NCBI GenBank assembly: GCA_017979445.1
Contig: CM030713.1
Coordinates: 23,791,163-23,855,162 of the forward strand
Source of the DNA: Akebia trifoliata
Lineage: Eukaryota > Streptophyta > Magnoliopsida > Ranunculales > Lardizabalaceae
Reading direction: 5' to 3'
Length of the DNA: 64,000 bases
The notes under the pieces are model-generated. The model was not told where the DNA came from, ran no database searches, and worked only from the letters and a program-made list of their open reading frames with translations. Shown piece by piece: positions 1 through 9,826 of this stretch. How positions within the stretch are numbered: position 1 is the stretch's first letter; every line of letters begins with the position of its first letter. Made by a program: the position numbers and the translations under genes.

Positions 1-344
1 GGGTTTTGTACTTACTTGGCCTCAGGTGTATCTAATGCTTTGAAAACTTGAAGTTTGAATAAGTCCTAGAATCTTCATCATCGGCCAAAATAGTAGTTTT
101 TTTTCTTTTTAAAATTTTTATGAAATATCTTTATCAAATGAGTACGATAAATTCAAAGTTTGTAAACCTTTGGTTGCGACGATCTTGGTATTTTTGCCAA
201 TCACAGAGGATATAAACGTCAATTACTCTTTTGATTCTTTAGAGTCATTCCCAGTGCCATGGTGTTGGAAGACTATTTTGGGTCTCGGGATTTTGGAAAG
301 ATTTTGCCGTTCACAGTTTATACTCTTGCGGGCCAGGAGTTGTG

Positions 345-375
<31 letters not shown>

Positions 376-1236
376 TTTATTGCCCTGATGCCAATTACGG
401 TTTTCATCAGACCCGGTTTCCACATTTTTACGCATCGACGTCCTTTTTGGGATTTTCATCGTGCTGGTGGCTTTGATCTTGCCATAGTCTGATTCTTTTA
501 CTCATAGCGCCTTTTCAGGTTTTCACTATGCCCTTTCAGACCATGCTTGTATTTTTCTAGATTTTTCATTACAATTCGCTCGGAGTCTCTGTGTCTTTGT
601 GGCTTCGGTGACTTAAGTTGAGCTGCAAGATCGACGACTCTACTCTTGTAGGGTACTCTTTTTTTTCGAATATCCGATCTGGATTCCCCTCTCGAGTCTT
701 CCAACGACTGACAAGACTTTGAGGTCCGGACCAAGTTGCAAGATCATTGGTGTTGCCACTGTCGTTATGTTGCCCTAGAACATTTCCTGATCAAAAAGGA
801 CTTTAAGTAGGACGAAACGTTGGCTTAGGCTTATGGTAGTGGAAGGTTACAAAAAGGTTAAGGTCTGGATCTAAAGTGGAATAAACATGGGGTTCGTCTA
901 TTTTTGTTTCGGAAAAGTGATCTATGTCTCCTCCCAGCGTCTCTCGAACTTGTTTAGGCTGGAGATTTGGGTCGAGCCAAGATCAAGTGTTCGAGTTTTT
1001 GACTTTCTTGATTTTTTTTGTATTTTTAGCCGTTCACAGTTTATCCTCATGCGGGCCAGGAGTACTTTTGATGCTTTTGACTTTTTTTCATTTTTCTGAT
1101 CTTTTTTTTTTTGTAGTTGTTGACTTACCCCAGTCTTAGGTTAAGAAATGAACGTGATGGCTCAAAAGGGTTGACTAGGGTGTGATGGTTTGTTTGGGAT
1201 AACAAAAATGGCCTTTCGTCATCTCAGGGTCAGGTC
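1..1236 (-). other. 3' untranslated region of the gypsy element
   Basis: This stretch lies downstream of the integrase stop and before the unseen 3' LTR. It has no recognisable protein domain. It holds a long T run (about 345-371) and a 34-base direct repeat beginning gccgttcacagtttat at 306 and again at 1029. A 78-residue basic minus-strand reading frame (498-734) resembles nothing I know and is probably chance. Confidence 0.6.
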
Positions 1237-1650
1237 TTAGGCGTAATATTTCTTAACAGTGTCAGCATTGATTGGTTGCGGAAAGACTTGTCCGTCCATT
1301 TCTGTGAGAATCAGAGCTCCTCCCGTCATTACCTTCTGTACGATGAATGGTCCCTCATAGTTTGGTCTGAACTTTCCTCTGGCGTCTTCTTGAATTGGCA
1401 GAATCTTCTTTAAGACCAGGTCTCCTGGCGAGAAATCCCTAGGCTTAACTTTCTTGTTATAGGCGCGAGCTATTCGTCGTTGATAGATCTGTCCATGGCA
1501 AATGGCTGCAAGGCGTTTCTCTTCAATCAGATTCAGCTGATCGAACCGAGCTTGAATCCATTCAGTTTCATCTAACTCTGCTTCTTTTAAGATTCGGAGG
1601 GAAGGAATCTCAACCTCTACGGGTAAGACTGCTTCCATGCCATACACCAA
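1237..1650 (-). CDS. Integrase C-terminal domain (gypsy)
   Basis: The 137 residues form the C-terminal end of the gypsy polyprotein. Residues 1-15 (MVYGMEAVLPVEV) match the usual segment after the catalytic core. Near residues 75-85 is the conserved stretch with PGDLVLKK. Near residue 95 the RPNYEGPFIV segment is the GPY/F module of Ty3/gypsy integrases, which contributes DNA binding and multimer formation. The frame ends with a normal stop shortly after KYYA, as in relatives. It overlaps the catalytic-core frame (1617-2081) by 34 bases in another frame, so a frameshift separates core and C-terminal domain. No chromodomain follows. Confidence 0.9.
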   Translation of the reverse strand: MVYGMEAVLPVEVEIPSLRILKEAELDETEWIQARFDQLNLIEEKRLAAICHGQIYQRRIARAYNKKVKPRDFSPGDLVLKKILPIQEDARGKFRPNYEGPFIVQKVMTGGALILTEMDGQVFPQPINADTVKKYYA

Positions 1651-2081
1651 TGAGTACGGAGTTGCCCCAGTTGAAGTTCGAAATGAAGTCCGTAGGCGTG
1701 AAGGGCGAAAGGCAACATGTCGTGCCAGTCTTTGTATGTAACTGCCATCTTCTCGATTATTTTCTTGATGTTCTTGTTGGCTGCCTCGACTGCTCCATTC
1801 ATCTTAGGTCTGTAGGGTACAGAGTTGTGATGGGTGATCTGGAAGTCTTCGCACATTTTGATCATATCTTTGTTCTTGAAGTTCTTAGCATTATCAGTTA
1901 CCAATCCGCTTGGAAGTCCATACCGACAAATGATGTTGTTCTTGACAAACTTCATGACGTTGCTTGGTACATTGGCGTAACATTCGCATGTTGAGTACAT
2001 TGTGAAGCTACACCCAGTGAGTATCGATAGCAACAAGGATGAAACGATGCCCATTTGCAGCTTTCGGCGAGATCTGCCCAA
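1617..2081 (-). pseudogene. Integrase catalytic core (gypsy), frameshifted
   Basis: This frame holds the second and third acidic residues of the D,D-35-E integrase core: the D in LVTDNAKNF and the E in NGAVEAANK. The first D (GMDVIGQI) is in the neighbouring frame 2008-2469. The core is therefore split over two frames near 2010-2080, and again from the C-terminal domain at about 1650. The enzyme would insert the reverse-transcribed element into host DNA, but as read here no single frame makes it whole. Confidence 0.88.
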
Positions 2082-2469
2082 TGACGTCCATGCCCCAGAG
2101 TGAGAAGGGCCAAGGAGTAGTCATATTATGTAGTTCTGAAGGTGGGGCATTGATCTTGTTGGCATATATTTGGCATAGATGGCATTTGCGGACATGCTGA
2201 TAGCAGTCACTTTCCATTGTCGACCAATAATATCCCATCCTCATGATCTTCTTAGCAAGCATATGACCATTCATGTGAGGTCCGCAGACTCCTCCATGTA
2301 CAGTCTCAATTAGTCGTTTCGCTTCTGTTTCTGCCACACACCTAAGTAAGATCTCATGGTGCGACTTCTTGTACAGAATACCGTTGCTCAAGAAAAATTG
2401 TCCTGCTAGCCTCTGAATGGTCCTTCTATTCATTTGGCGTTGCGTCTGAGGGAAGTGTTCGATCTTCAA
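2008..2469 (-). CDS. Integrase zinc-binding domain and start of core (gypsy)
   Basis: The 153-residue frame carries an HHCC zinc finger: histidines in the ETVHGGVCGPH region and the cysteine pair in KCHLCQ. It is followed by the typical linker (PPSELHN), then WPFSLWGMDVIGQI with the first catalytic aspartate of the integrase core. The frame then shifts into 1617-2081. It lies directly downstream of the second RNase H, the order expected for Ty3/gypsy pol (RT-RNH-INT). Confidence 0.9.
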   Translation of the reverse strand: MKIEHFPQTQRQMNRRTIQRLAGQFFLSNGILYKKSHHEILLRCVAETEAKRLIETVHGGVCGPHMNGHMLAKKIMRMGYYWSTMESDCYQHVRKCHLCQIYANKINAPPSELHNMTTPWPFSLWGMDVIGQISPKAANGHRFILVAIDTHWV

Positions 2470-2519
2470 GATATGCCTTGATGTCAGAATACCATGGCTT
2501 TTCTTCAGATTCTTCTACT

Positions 2520-2972
2520 TCAACCGGGTAAGCAATAGGCTGGCTCATCTTGAATTCCAATCTCAATAGGGTCGATGATTAGGTCTTCCGAGATGTTGAT
2601 CATAGAGGCAAGTGTAGCTAGTGCATCTGCAAACTGATTCTTAGCTCTCGGCATGTACGTGAATGAAATCCTATCGAAGCGTGAGCTTAGTTCTTCCAGA
2701 TACTCGTGGTAAGGGACCAGTCTTTGCTCTCGGGTCTTCCATTCTCCAGTCGTCTGATAGACTACTAAGCTTGAATCTCCGAAAACATCGATTTCATCTA
2801 CCTCGAGATCCAGTGCTGCCTTCAACCCTGCTATGCATGCTTCGTATTCAGCCTCATTGTTGGAACATTGAAATTTTAGTCTGATTGCGATTGGCACGTG
2901 GGATCCACCTGGCTTGATCAGAACTGCCCCTATTCCGTTTCCTTTCTGATTGGCCGCTCCGTCGAAGTACAT
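2520..2972 (-). CDS. Second (archaeal-type) RNase H domain of the Tat element
   Basis: The 150-residue domain starts at YFDGAANQKGNGIG. All four expected acidic residues can be seen: D in YFDGAA, E in NNEAEYEA, D in VFGDSSLV and D near the end in QFADALATLA. This ribonuclease H fold degrades RNA in RNA:DNA hybrids during reverse transcription. A second RNase H downstream of the normal gypsy one is known from the Tat lineage of plant gypsy elements and is the strongest classifier here. A frame break separates it from the RT/RNase H frame ending at 3059. Confidence 0.92.
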   Translation of the reverse strand: MYFDGAANQKGNGIGAVLIKPGGSHVPIAIRLKFQCSNNEAEYEACIAGLKAALDLEVDEIDVFGDSSLVVYQTTGEWKTREQRLVPYHEYLEELSSRFDRISFTYMPRAKNQFADALATLASMINISEDLIIDPIEIGIQDEPAYCLPG

Positions 2973-3058
2973 TTTCCATCCTGGTTCCTCATTATCGTCT
3001 TCAACCTCAGTGATCAGTATGGCTTCGTCAGGAAAGTTTAGTCTTTTAATGCTCGTAA

Positions 3059-4345
3059 TCAGGCAACGGGTGCTTTGGCTAGGTGGTCGGCGATTGCTTG
3101 CCTCTTTGATGGCGTCTCGAAAAGATACTTCAGGGGGTCCATTCTAGCAATAAGCATAGTTGAGTAACTAAGCAGATAGTAGCGTAGTCGTTGAGATGCC
3201 CAGACTAATGCGCAGCAAGTCTTCTCAAGTGTTGAATATTTTGCTTCATACTCGGTAAATTTCTTGCTGAGATAGTAAATGGCTTGTTCTTTCCGTCCTG
3301 ATTCATCGTGTTGCCCTAGCACACACCCCATTGACGTTTCTTGTACCGAGATGTACATCAGCAAAGGTCGCCCTAGAGTAGGAGGGACTAGGACTGGTGG
3401 ATTGAGCAGATATTGCTTAATCTTGTCGAACGCTTCCTGACAGTCCTTGTTCCATTTCTTCGGTGTGTCTTTCCTGAGTAGTTTGAAGACTGGCTCACAG
3501 ATAGGCGTAAGCTGTGCAATGAAACGACTAATATACTGTATTCTTCCCAAGAATGCTCGAACATCTCTCTCTGAAACGGGTGCTTTCATCTCGAGGATAT
3601 ACTTGGTTTTTGCCGGATCTATCTCGATGCCTCTTCTGCTGACGATGAAACCCAGTAGTTTGCCCGATGTTGCCCCAAATACACACTTTGCTGGATTGAG
3701 CCTCAAACTGTACTTTCTGAGCCTGTCGAACAACTTCTTGAGATTCACCAGATGATCTTCTTCAATGTCGGATTTAGCAATCATGTCGTCTACGTAGACC
3801 TCCATTTCCTTGTGGATCATATCGTGGAATAGTGCGGTCATTGCCCGTTGGTAAGTCGCCCCTGCGTTTTTCAGCCCGAATGGCATGACTTTGTAGTGGA
3901 AAGTACCCCATGGCGTGATAAATGCAGTCTTTTCCTGGTCTTCTTCCGCCATTTTTATCTGGTTATAGCCTGAAAAGCCGTCCATGAACGAGAACATGCC
4001 ATGCCCAGCCGTACTATCGACTAGAGTGTCGATGTGTGGAAGTGGGAAATCATCCTTAGGACTGGCCTTGTTTAGGTCCCGATAGTCAACACACATGCGT
4101 ACCTTCCCATCTTTCTTGGGTACTGGGACGACATTAGCCAACCACTCAGGGTACGTAGAGACTGCAAGAAATCCGGCTTCGAACTGTTTCATGACTTCGT
4201 CCTTGACCTTGAGAGTCCATTCTGGCTTTAATCTTCTCAATTCTCTTCTGCTTAATCGGCTTACTTCCGGAGGCAATTGGTAGCTTGTGCACGACAAGAT
4301 CTGTGTCCAATCCCGGCATATCCCTGTACGACCATGCAAAGACAT
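3059..4345 (-). CDS. Reverse transcriptase plus gypsy RNase H
   Basis: This 428-residue frame becomes polyprotein-like from about residue 30 (RRLKPEW); the first residues are read from the wrong frame. RT motifs are clear: VPVPKKDGKVRMCVDYRDLN, FSFMDGFSGYNQI with a catalytic aspartate, TPWGTFHYKVMPFGLKNA, and the active-site YVDDMI. After the connection (GFIVSRRGIEIDP) comes the gypsy-type RNase H/tether region (LLMYISVQETSMGCVLGQ, then YSTLEKTCCALVWA). The catalytic residues look preserved. The upstream part of pol (DVFAWSYRDMPGL) is in frame 4146-4646, joined by a frameshift near 4240. Confidence 0.94.
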   Translation of the reverse strand: MSLHGRTGICRDWTQILSCTSYQLPPEVSRLSRRELRRLKPEWTLKVKDEVMKQFEAGFLAVSTYPEWLANVVPVPKKDGKVRMCVDYRDLNKASPKDDFPLPHIDTLVDSTAGHGMFSFMDGFSGYNQIKMAEEDQEKTAFITPWGTFHYKVMPFGLKNAGATYQRAMTALFHDMIHKEMEVYVDDMIAKSDIEEDHLVNLKKLFDRLRKYSLRLNPAKCVFGATSGKLLGFIVSRRGIEIDPAKTKYILEMKAPVSERDVRAFLGRIQYISRFIAQLTPICEPVFKLLRKDTPKKWNKDCQEAFDKIKQYLLNPPVLVPPTLGRPLLMYISVQETSMGCVLGQHDESGRKEQAIYYLSKKFTEYEAKYSTLEKTCCALVWASQRLRYYLLSYSTMLIARMDPLKYLFETPSKRQAIADHLAKAPVA

Positions 4346-4646
4346 CTTGATAATCTTGTAAGAGTTTGATCATTTCTTCCTTTTGTCGTGACGTTAATAA
4401 GGTTCCGATCTTGACAATTCGTGGGTCCTCTTCGGTACCAAGATTGATTGAATCTGTATCCTCAATGTTTGGCTGAACACCTTTCTCGTGACGTTCTACC
4501 AAGTCTTTGATTTCTTTAGGCGGGTACTCCATTTCGTCCTCAGACTCTTCTTCGATCCCCATGAGGTCAAAGTCGAGTTCAAGATCGAAATCATACTCAT
4601 CCCTTTCAAATTTTGTTTTATCTGGGTACTCATTTGATTGAGACAT
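4146..4646 (-). pseudogene. N-terminal segment of pol, before RT
   Basis: The 166-residue frame opens with an acidic region (about residues 15-45) and ends with the segment preceding RT in Tat elements: LLQDYQDVFAWSYRDMPGL, DLVVHKLPI, then PIKQKRR-like residues. The frame is lost near 4240, where the true pol frame continues in 3059-4345. Just upstream (4646-4800) is a T/A-rich stretch coding a low-complexity lysine-rich peptide, probably a degenerated linker between protease and RT. Confidence 0.8.
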
Positions 4647-4969
4647 ATCCCTTGAAAACTCTTTTTTTTGATTTTTGGAAAATATCTATTTTTTTGCAAT
4701 TTGAAAGCTTTTTGATTTTTTTGACTTTTGATAAATTTTTGATTTTTTTGCTTTTTGAGGAATATTTGTTTTTTTGTTGCTTTTCGAATACCTGAAATAA
4801 GAAGAACAATCATGCGAATTCGTTAATAAAGATAGGGAGCCCTCAAAACAGTCTTTACCCGAGGACGAGGGCTCGTTATGATCCTCGGGCAAACTAGATT
4901 CGTTTAACGGCGCGTTTTTTTTTGAGGCCTCAACAGCCTCAAGGGTCAATGGGAATTCCTCCCAATTGT

Positions 4970-6715
4970 TCAAACTTCCCCTTCTCTGAGGGGGCGGATG
5001 AGATGTGAAAGTGATGTGTTGGGTGATTTGGTCGGTGGTTCGGAGATAACCATGATCTCCGATTGATTTTTGTCAGATTGGGGCATGGTCCCTCCCAAGC
5101 TTGGTGGGATGACGACTGATGCCCAGTCAATGCCCGTTGAAAAGGGTGAGTCTTCCTTTTGGTCGGTAGTGATTTCCACGTTGGTGGATTTTAAAACGGT
5201 CTCGGATAGACTTTCGTTGGAATCCCCATTGAATAGAACATCAATGCCTTCTACGAAGGATGGTTGGGACTCAACAACTGAGTCTTCTTGAAAGTGCAGT
5301 GGTGCGATTTTTACCGTTTTTGCCCTTTTTGCCAATGGTGGTTCCGATAGGTTGTCGGGTCTGATATGAGACTTTGAGAAGCTAACGCTAATGTGAGGGA
5401 CTCGGCCGAGGTTCCAGACATTCGATTCCCGATTTTGCTTTCTTGCTAGTCGAAGTTCTTTCTTCTTTTCTTTCATTTCTGCTATATCCTTCTTTGTGGG
5501 CCTAAACCCCAGACCAAAATAATGAGTATCCTTTCTTGCTTCGACCGGTGTAGCTCTTCCTCTTCCTCCTGGTCCCAACCCCTGCTTGGGTCGATAACCT
5601 GCCCTCTTCATGATCCGACCAATCATAAGGTTTGCTCTTGATAGCTTTGCTCTTACCTTCTCCTTCCCCTTCTCGATGTGATTGACAGCCGCGAATTGGT
5701 ACGAATGGTAGAGTGCCTTGTCCTTCGTCATCTCTATATCAATAAATGGCACGTCCGGAGCTCTGCCGGCCGGGATCAAGTTTTCTGCCAAAACGGATAT
5801 CATCCTCTGTCCCATGATGAATTTGACTCTCTGGTGTAGAGAAGAAGGTACTGCCCCTGCTATGTGGATCCATGGCCTGCCCAGTAATAAATTGAAGGTT
5901 GTCGGTATTTCCATGACTTCAAATGTTACTTCGAAGGTGCACGGGCCTATTGTGATGGGTAAATCCACCTCTCCCAAGGAGTCTCTTCTTGAGCTGTCAA
6001 AGCCTCGGACGACCTTGTTGTTGGGCTTCACATGAGACCAATCAGCGTTGAGCTTCCGGAAGGTTTCAAGTGGACAAACATTAAGCGCTGAGCCATTATC
6101 AATCAGCACCCTGGCAACCATCATGCCCTTGCATATGACCATGATGTTTAGTGGCTCGACGTGCCCCGTTCCTCCAGGCACAAATTCATCTTCAGTGAAA
6201 ATAATGGGATTGGGGGCCATTATCTGGCCAATCGTTTGTTCTAGTTGCGTAGGTGAGGTAGTTGCAGGTACATGCGATTTTTCCAAAACTCTCAGTAATG
6301 CCTCTTGGTATTCTTCTGACTTTTGCATTAGACCTAGGATACTGATTTGAGCTGGCTGTTTGTTCAATCTGTCCACTATATTATGCTCTCTCTTGAGGAC
6401 GAGCTTAATAAAGTCTGTGGCTTCTTCGTCTGTCACTTTCACTTTTTCTTCCGTCTTCTCCTCCTTATACAGCTTACCCTTTCCCTTTGCTTCTCTTTTC
6501 TCTTCGTCGGTCACCCCTTTGCCTTCTTCCTTGATTTTCACCCCATTTTTCGATATTTTTTTGTATCGCCCTGCCCTTGTCATATGCCCAATGTCGGCCA
6601 CCATTGCTTTCTTCATGGCTTCAACCCCGGAGGTTGTGGTGATGGTTGTCTCGTAACTCCAGGGAACTGCCTGGATAGAGTTATAAGGGAATGGTTTGGG
6701 TGAGTGTATGGTCAT
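4970..6715 (-). CDS. Protease region with G-patch-like segment (gypsy)
   Basis: This 581-residue frame is the longest in the element. A lysine/glutamate-rich stretch (about 50-95) precedes an aspartic protease of retropepsin type. Its active site is MVARVLIDNGSALNVCP near residues 200-215, with the DNGSA variant usual for Tat elements instead of DSGA, and the flap/second half ends in FNLLLGRPWIH. About 100 residues later, GYRPKQGLGPGGRGRA resembles a G-patch, which plant Tat polyproteins often carry after the protease. The enzyme would cut the Gag-Pol precursor. No premature stop is seen inside this frame. Confidence 0.88.
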   Translation of the reverse strand: MTIHSPKPFPYNSIQAVPWSYETTITTTSGVEAMKKAMVADIGHMTRAGRYKKISKNGVKIKEEGKGVTDEEKREAKGKGKLYKEEKTEEKVKVTDEEATDFIKLVLKREHNIVDRLNKQPAQISILGLMQKSEEYQEALLRVLEKSHVPATTSPTQLEQTIGQIMAPNPIIFTEDEFVPGGTGHVEPLNIMVICKGMMVARVLIDNGSALNVCPLETFRKLNADWSHVKPNNKVVRGFDSSRRDSLGEVDLPITIGPCTFEVTFEVMEIPTTFNLLLGRPWIHIAGAVPSSLHQRVKFIMGQRMISVLAENLIPAGRAPDVPFIDIEMTKDKALYHSYQFAAVNHIEKGKEKVRAKLSRANLMIGRIMKRAGYRPKQGLGPGGRGRATPVEARKDTHYFGLGFRPTKKDIAEMKEKKKELRLARKQNRESNVWNLGRVPHISVSFSKSHIRPDNLSEPPLAKRAKTVKIAPLHFQEDSVVESQPSFVEGIDVLFNGDSNESLSETVLKSTNVEITTDQKEDSPFSTGIDWASVVIPPSLGGTMPQSDKNQSEIMVISEPPTKSPNTSLSHLIRPLREGEV

Positions 6716-7109
6716 GGGAGGTGGATCGGGTTTTACATTGAGGATGAGAGGTGGTGGCGATGGTTTTGATGGAGTGTATGGGATGATGAGCGGTGGTCGT
6801 GAAGATGAGGTGTATGGTATATGGAGAGGGGGTCGAGTTGATCCTTGGGAATATGGTGGTGTGTAGGGTATAACAGGGGAGGTCGGGTTGAATTTTGATG
6901 ATGGGGTGATCCGTAAGGTATAACTAAAGGTGGTCGGGTAGCGGTATTTTGATGAGGGGGATGGATGGTGAGGTTGGCCATTCTGAGAGGTAGCTGTGAA
7001 TTCTGCGATGAATCTGTATAACGGTTGACTGTGTTAACCGTTGACGTCCTTGATTCCTTCGTGAAGCGTACCCTGACTTTTGCACCGATAGGCGCTATCA
7101 AATCCGAGG

Positions 7110-8708
7110 GATTGAAGTCGAGTTCTCCGCAGATGACATTTACCCTATGCCCACCCCCTCTCCATTGTGAGTAGGTAGGGGGTTTTGATTGATATTCTGT
7201 TGTTGGGGTGGGTTGGCAGGTCCATCCAGTATGAGTGCTTTTTTATCTATCAAATTTTGCACCTGGTGCTTGAGTTGCCAGCACTGATCTGTGGAGTGTC
7301 CTGGTGCACCCATGTGGAATTCACAAGCAGGTTAGGGTTGTACCCTGGCCCTTTCACAGCCTCAGGATTTGGTGGACGTTTTACCAGATATTCTCCTCTG
7401 AGTAAGAGTGGCAGTAATTCTGATAGTGTCATGGGTAATCTGGTAAATACTCTGTTTACCCTGTTAGGTCGTGCCTGTTGGTTTTGCCCATACTGTGGTG
7501 CTGGTTGTGCTTGCAGAGGAACTGTCTGAAAGGGGTTCTGCGGTGCTGGAGCCCAAGCAGCTCGAGGTACTGGCGCCCAAGGGACTTGTGGTGCCTGCGG
7601 CCTCTGAACTGGTGCCTGAATGAAAAGAGGTTGGCTGGGTTGTACATTGTTGATTTGAGTTTGAGTTTCCTCTTTTTCTTTTTGACAAAAGGCACGAACT
7701 TCTTCTGTGCCGATGTCCCTGCTGCTGCACTTAGGGCTGTGAAGTCAAATATTAAACCAGTTCGGATCCCATCCTCGACCCGGTCTGCCACTTGAACAAT
7801 TGGAGAAAGTGCCCGTGGTATGTCCAACTAGATGAGTATAAAAGGCATGCCCTAGTGTTGAGATGAACGTGGTGTTCATCTCTTGTTCAGTCATTGCAGG
7901 CCTCACTTGTGAGGCAGACTCCCTCCATCTCTGGGCGTACTCTTTTTACTGTTTCCCTTTGCTTTCTAGTCATCTTGGCCATATCATTTCGATCCAAACC
8001 TACATCAGTGTTGAACCGATAATTATGCCAGAACATTTCAGCCAAGTCTTGCCAACTTTTGATAAGCGTATGGTCCAATCCGGAAAACCATTTAAGTGCT
8101 GGCCCTGTCAAGCTTCTTTGAAACAATTGCACCAGTAGCCTGTCATCTTCGCCGTATTGGCACATGGATCCGCAGTATAGTTTTAGATGTGACAGAGGAC
8201 ACCCCCACCCCACTGTACTTCTCAAACTCCGGACATTTGAACTTGGCCGGCAACTGTGCATTAGGATAAAAGCAAAGGTCCCTGAATCTTGTCCCTCCTA
8301 AAGTATTTGCACCCTTCATTCGTCTCATTTCTTCTTGGAGAGACTCTATCTGCTGGGCCATTTTGTTATCAGTGGCATTTTTGGCCTCAGGCACCCTGAA
8401 GTCACACTCATCATCTGGGATTACCACCGGGGTGGTTGATTCTGTGGGATGTAAAGTGGAGGGCCCTGATACATTGGCACCGTAGGAGGTGTGGTAGTCT
8501 GTTGATCTGGTCGTGTCTGTTCAAGGGGTTCTGGATTTGATCCAGATGCTTGGTGCTGAGCGGCTTGCGCTTGTAGGAAGTTAGTATTACTAAAAACGGC
8601 CATCAACATTTGTTCTTGTCTTTTCGTTGTTTCTATTAACTTCGCTATCATTGCATTAGCTTCAGCAAGTTCACTTGTCGCAGGTTGTGGGTCCTCTGAG
8701 TTGCTCAT
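7110..8708 (-). pseudogene. gag of the gypsy element, broken by several frameshifts
   Basis: Gag would start at the ATG at 8708 (MSNSEDPQPATSE). The first frame stops at 8421 and homology continues in 8143-8427 (DDECDFRVPEA, coiled-coil-like QIESLQEEMRRMKG). It moves to 7887-8261, which has the retrotransposon gag core (DDRLLVQLFQRSLTGPALKWF), and then to frames between 7250 and 7730. A zinc-knuckle-like motif C-x2-H-x5-H-x4-C (CEFHMGAPGHSTDQC) lies near 7290-7335. Gag builds the virus-like particle and binds element RNA. At least three frameshifts or stops mean no full protein is made from this copy. Confidence 0.85.
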
Positions 8709-8937
8709 AGTTGATGTAGATCGAAGGAAATACGGAGGCTTCTCAGGTTGTTTGTACTTCTTTCGTTTGGCCACCTTTGGGTACAGAAGACCAAGCATTA
8801 CTATCTTGTTTACAAAAAGAAAAATGCCTGACATTTTATTAGGTCGAGTTTTAAAGAAAGAGTTCTTTGGTTTGGAGCCGACATTAACGCGAAGTTGGCA
8901 TTAACACGGGACTAGCAAAATATTTTGAAAAAGAATT

Positions 8938-9672
8938 ACATCAACACAGAGTTGGCATCGACACGGAGTCGGGAAAACATTTTGAAAAATGTAGTTTCAT
9001 CAGCACGGAGCTGGCATCGACACGGAGTCGGGAAACATTTTTGAAAAGAAATTTCATCGGCACGGAGCTGGCATCGACACGGAGTCGGTAAAATTTAAAA
9101 ACGATTTCATCAACACGGAGCTGGCATCGACACGGAGTCGGTAAAGCATTTTGAAAAAATGAAATTTCATCAGCACGGAGCTGGCATCGACACGGAGTCG
9201 GTAAAGCATTTTTTTTAAATTTCATCAGCACGGAGCTGGCATCGACACGGAGTCGGTAAAATTTAAAACGATTTCATCAGCACGGAGCTGGCATCGACAC
9301 GGAGTCGGTAAAGCATTTTGAAAAATGAAATTTCATCATCAGCACAGGAGCTGGCATCGACACGGAGTCGGTAAAGCATTTTTTTTTTTAAAAGAAATTT
9401 CATCAGCACGGAGCTGGCATCGACACGGAGTCGGTAAAATTTAAAAACGATTTCATCAGCACGGAGCTGGCATCGACACGGAGTCGGTAAAACATTTTAA
9501 AAGAAAATTTTCATCAGCACGGAGCTGGCATCGACACGGAGTCGGTAAAGCATTTTAAAAAAAGATTTCATCAGCACGGAGCTGGCATCGACACGGAGTC
9601 GGTAAAATTTAAAATGATTACATCAGCATGGAGCTGGCATCGACACGGAGTCGGTAAGACATTTTGAAAAAG
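8938..9672 (-). repeat. 13-copy minisatellite between extra ORF and gag
   Basis: The motif ggcatcgacacggagtcgg recurs 13 times between about 8950 and 9650, in units of roughly 52-66 bp joined by A/T-rich spacers of variable length. A more degenerate relative lies near 8875-8910. On the element's sense (minus) strand each unit contains two small stem-loops with the loop TCCGT: one with stem CGAC/GTCG and one with stem CAGC/GCTG. Chance frames across it are repeat-encoded and not genes. Spacers vary but the hairpin core does not. Confidence 0.93.
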
Positions 9673-9826
9673 AAGATTACATTTTGAATTTTGTACACCA
9701 ACCCATTAAACAATTCATTTATGCCATGATTATCCACAAATATACTGAAAGAAATTTCATTGAACTATTGAAAATTGTTTGACAAATAAGATTTTCATTG
9801 AATTACAACTTTCAAATAATCCTGTT

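Noticed and set aside
170..492. Reading frames ending in long phenylalanine runs
   Set aside because: They come from a T run in the non-coding 3' region of the gypsy element.
7185..7529. Plus-strand frame of 114 residues opposite gag
   Set aside because: It is the antisense of gag coding sequence, which has clear domain matches on the minus strand; similarly 5718-6703, 3447-3755 and 17873-18133.
8938..9672. Regular repeats with spacers, superficially like a CRISPR array
   Set aside because: This is plant DNA inside a retrotransposon; the spacers are near-identical A/T-rich filler of variable length, not unique sequences.
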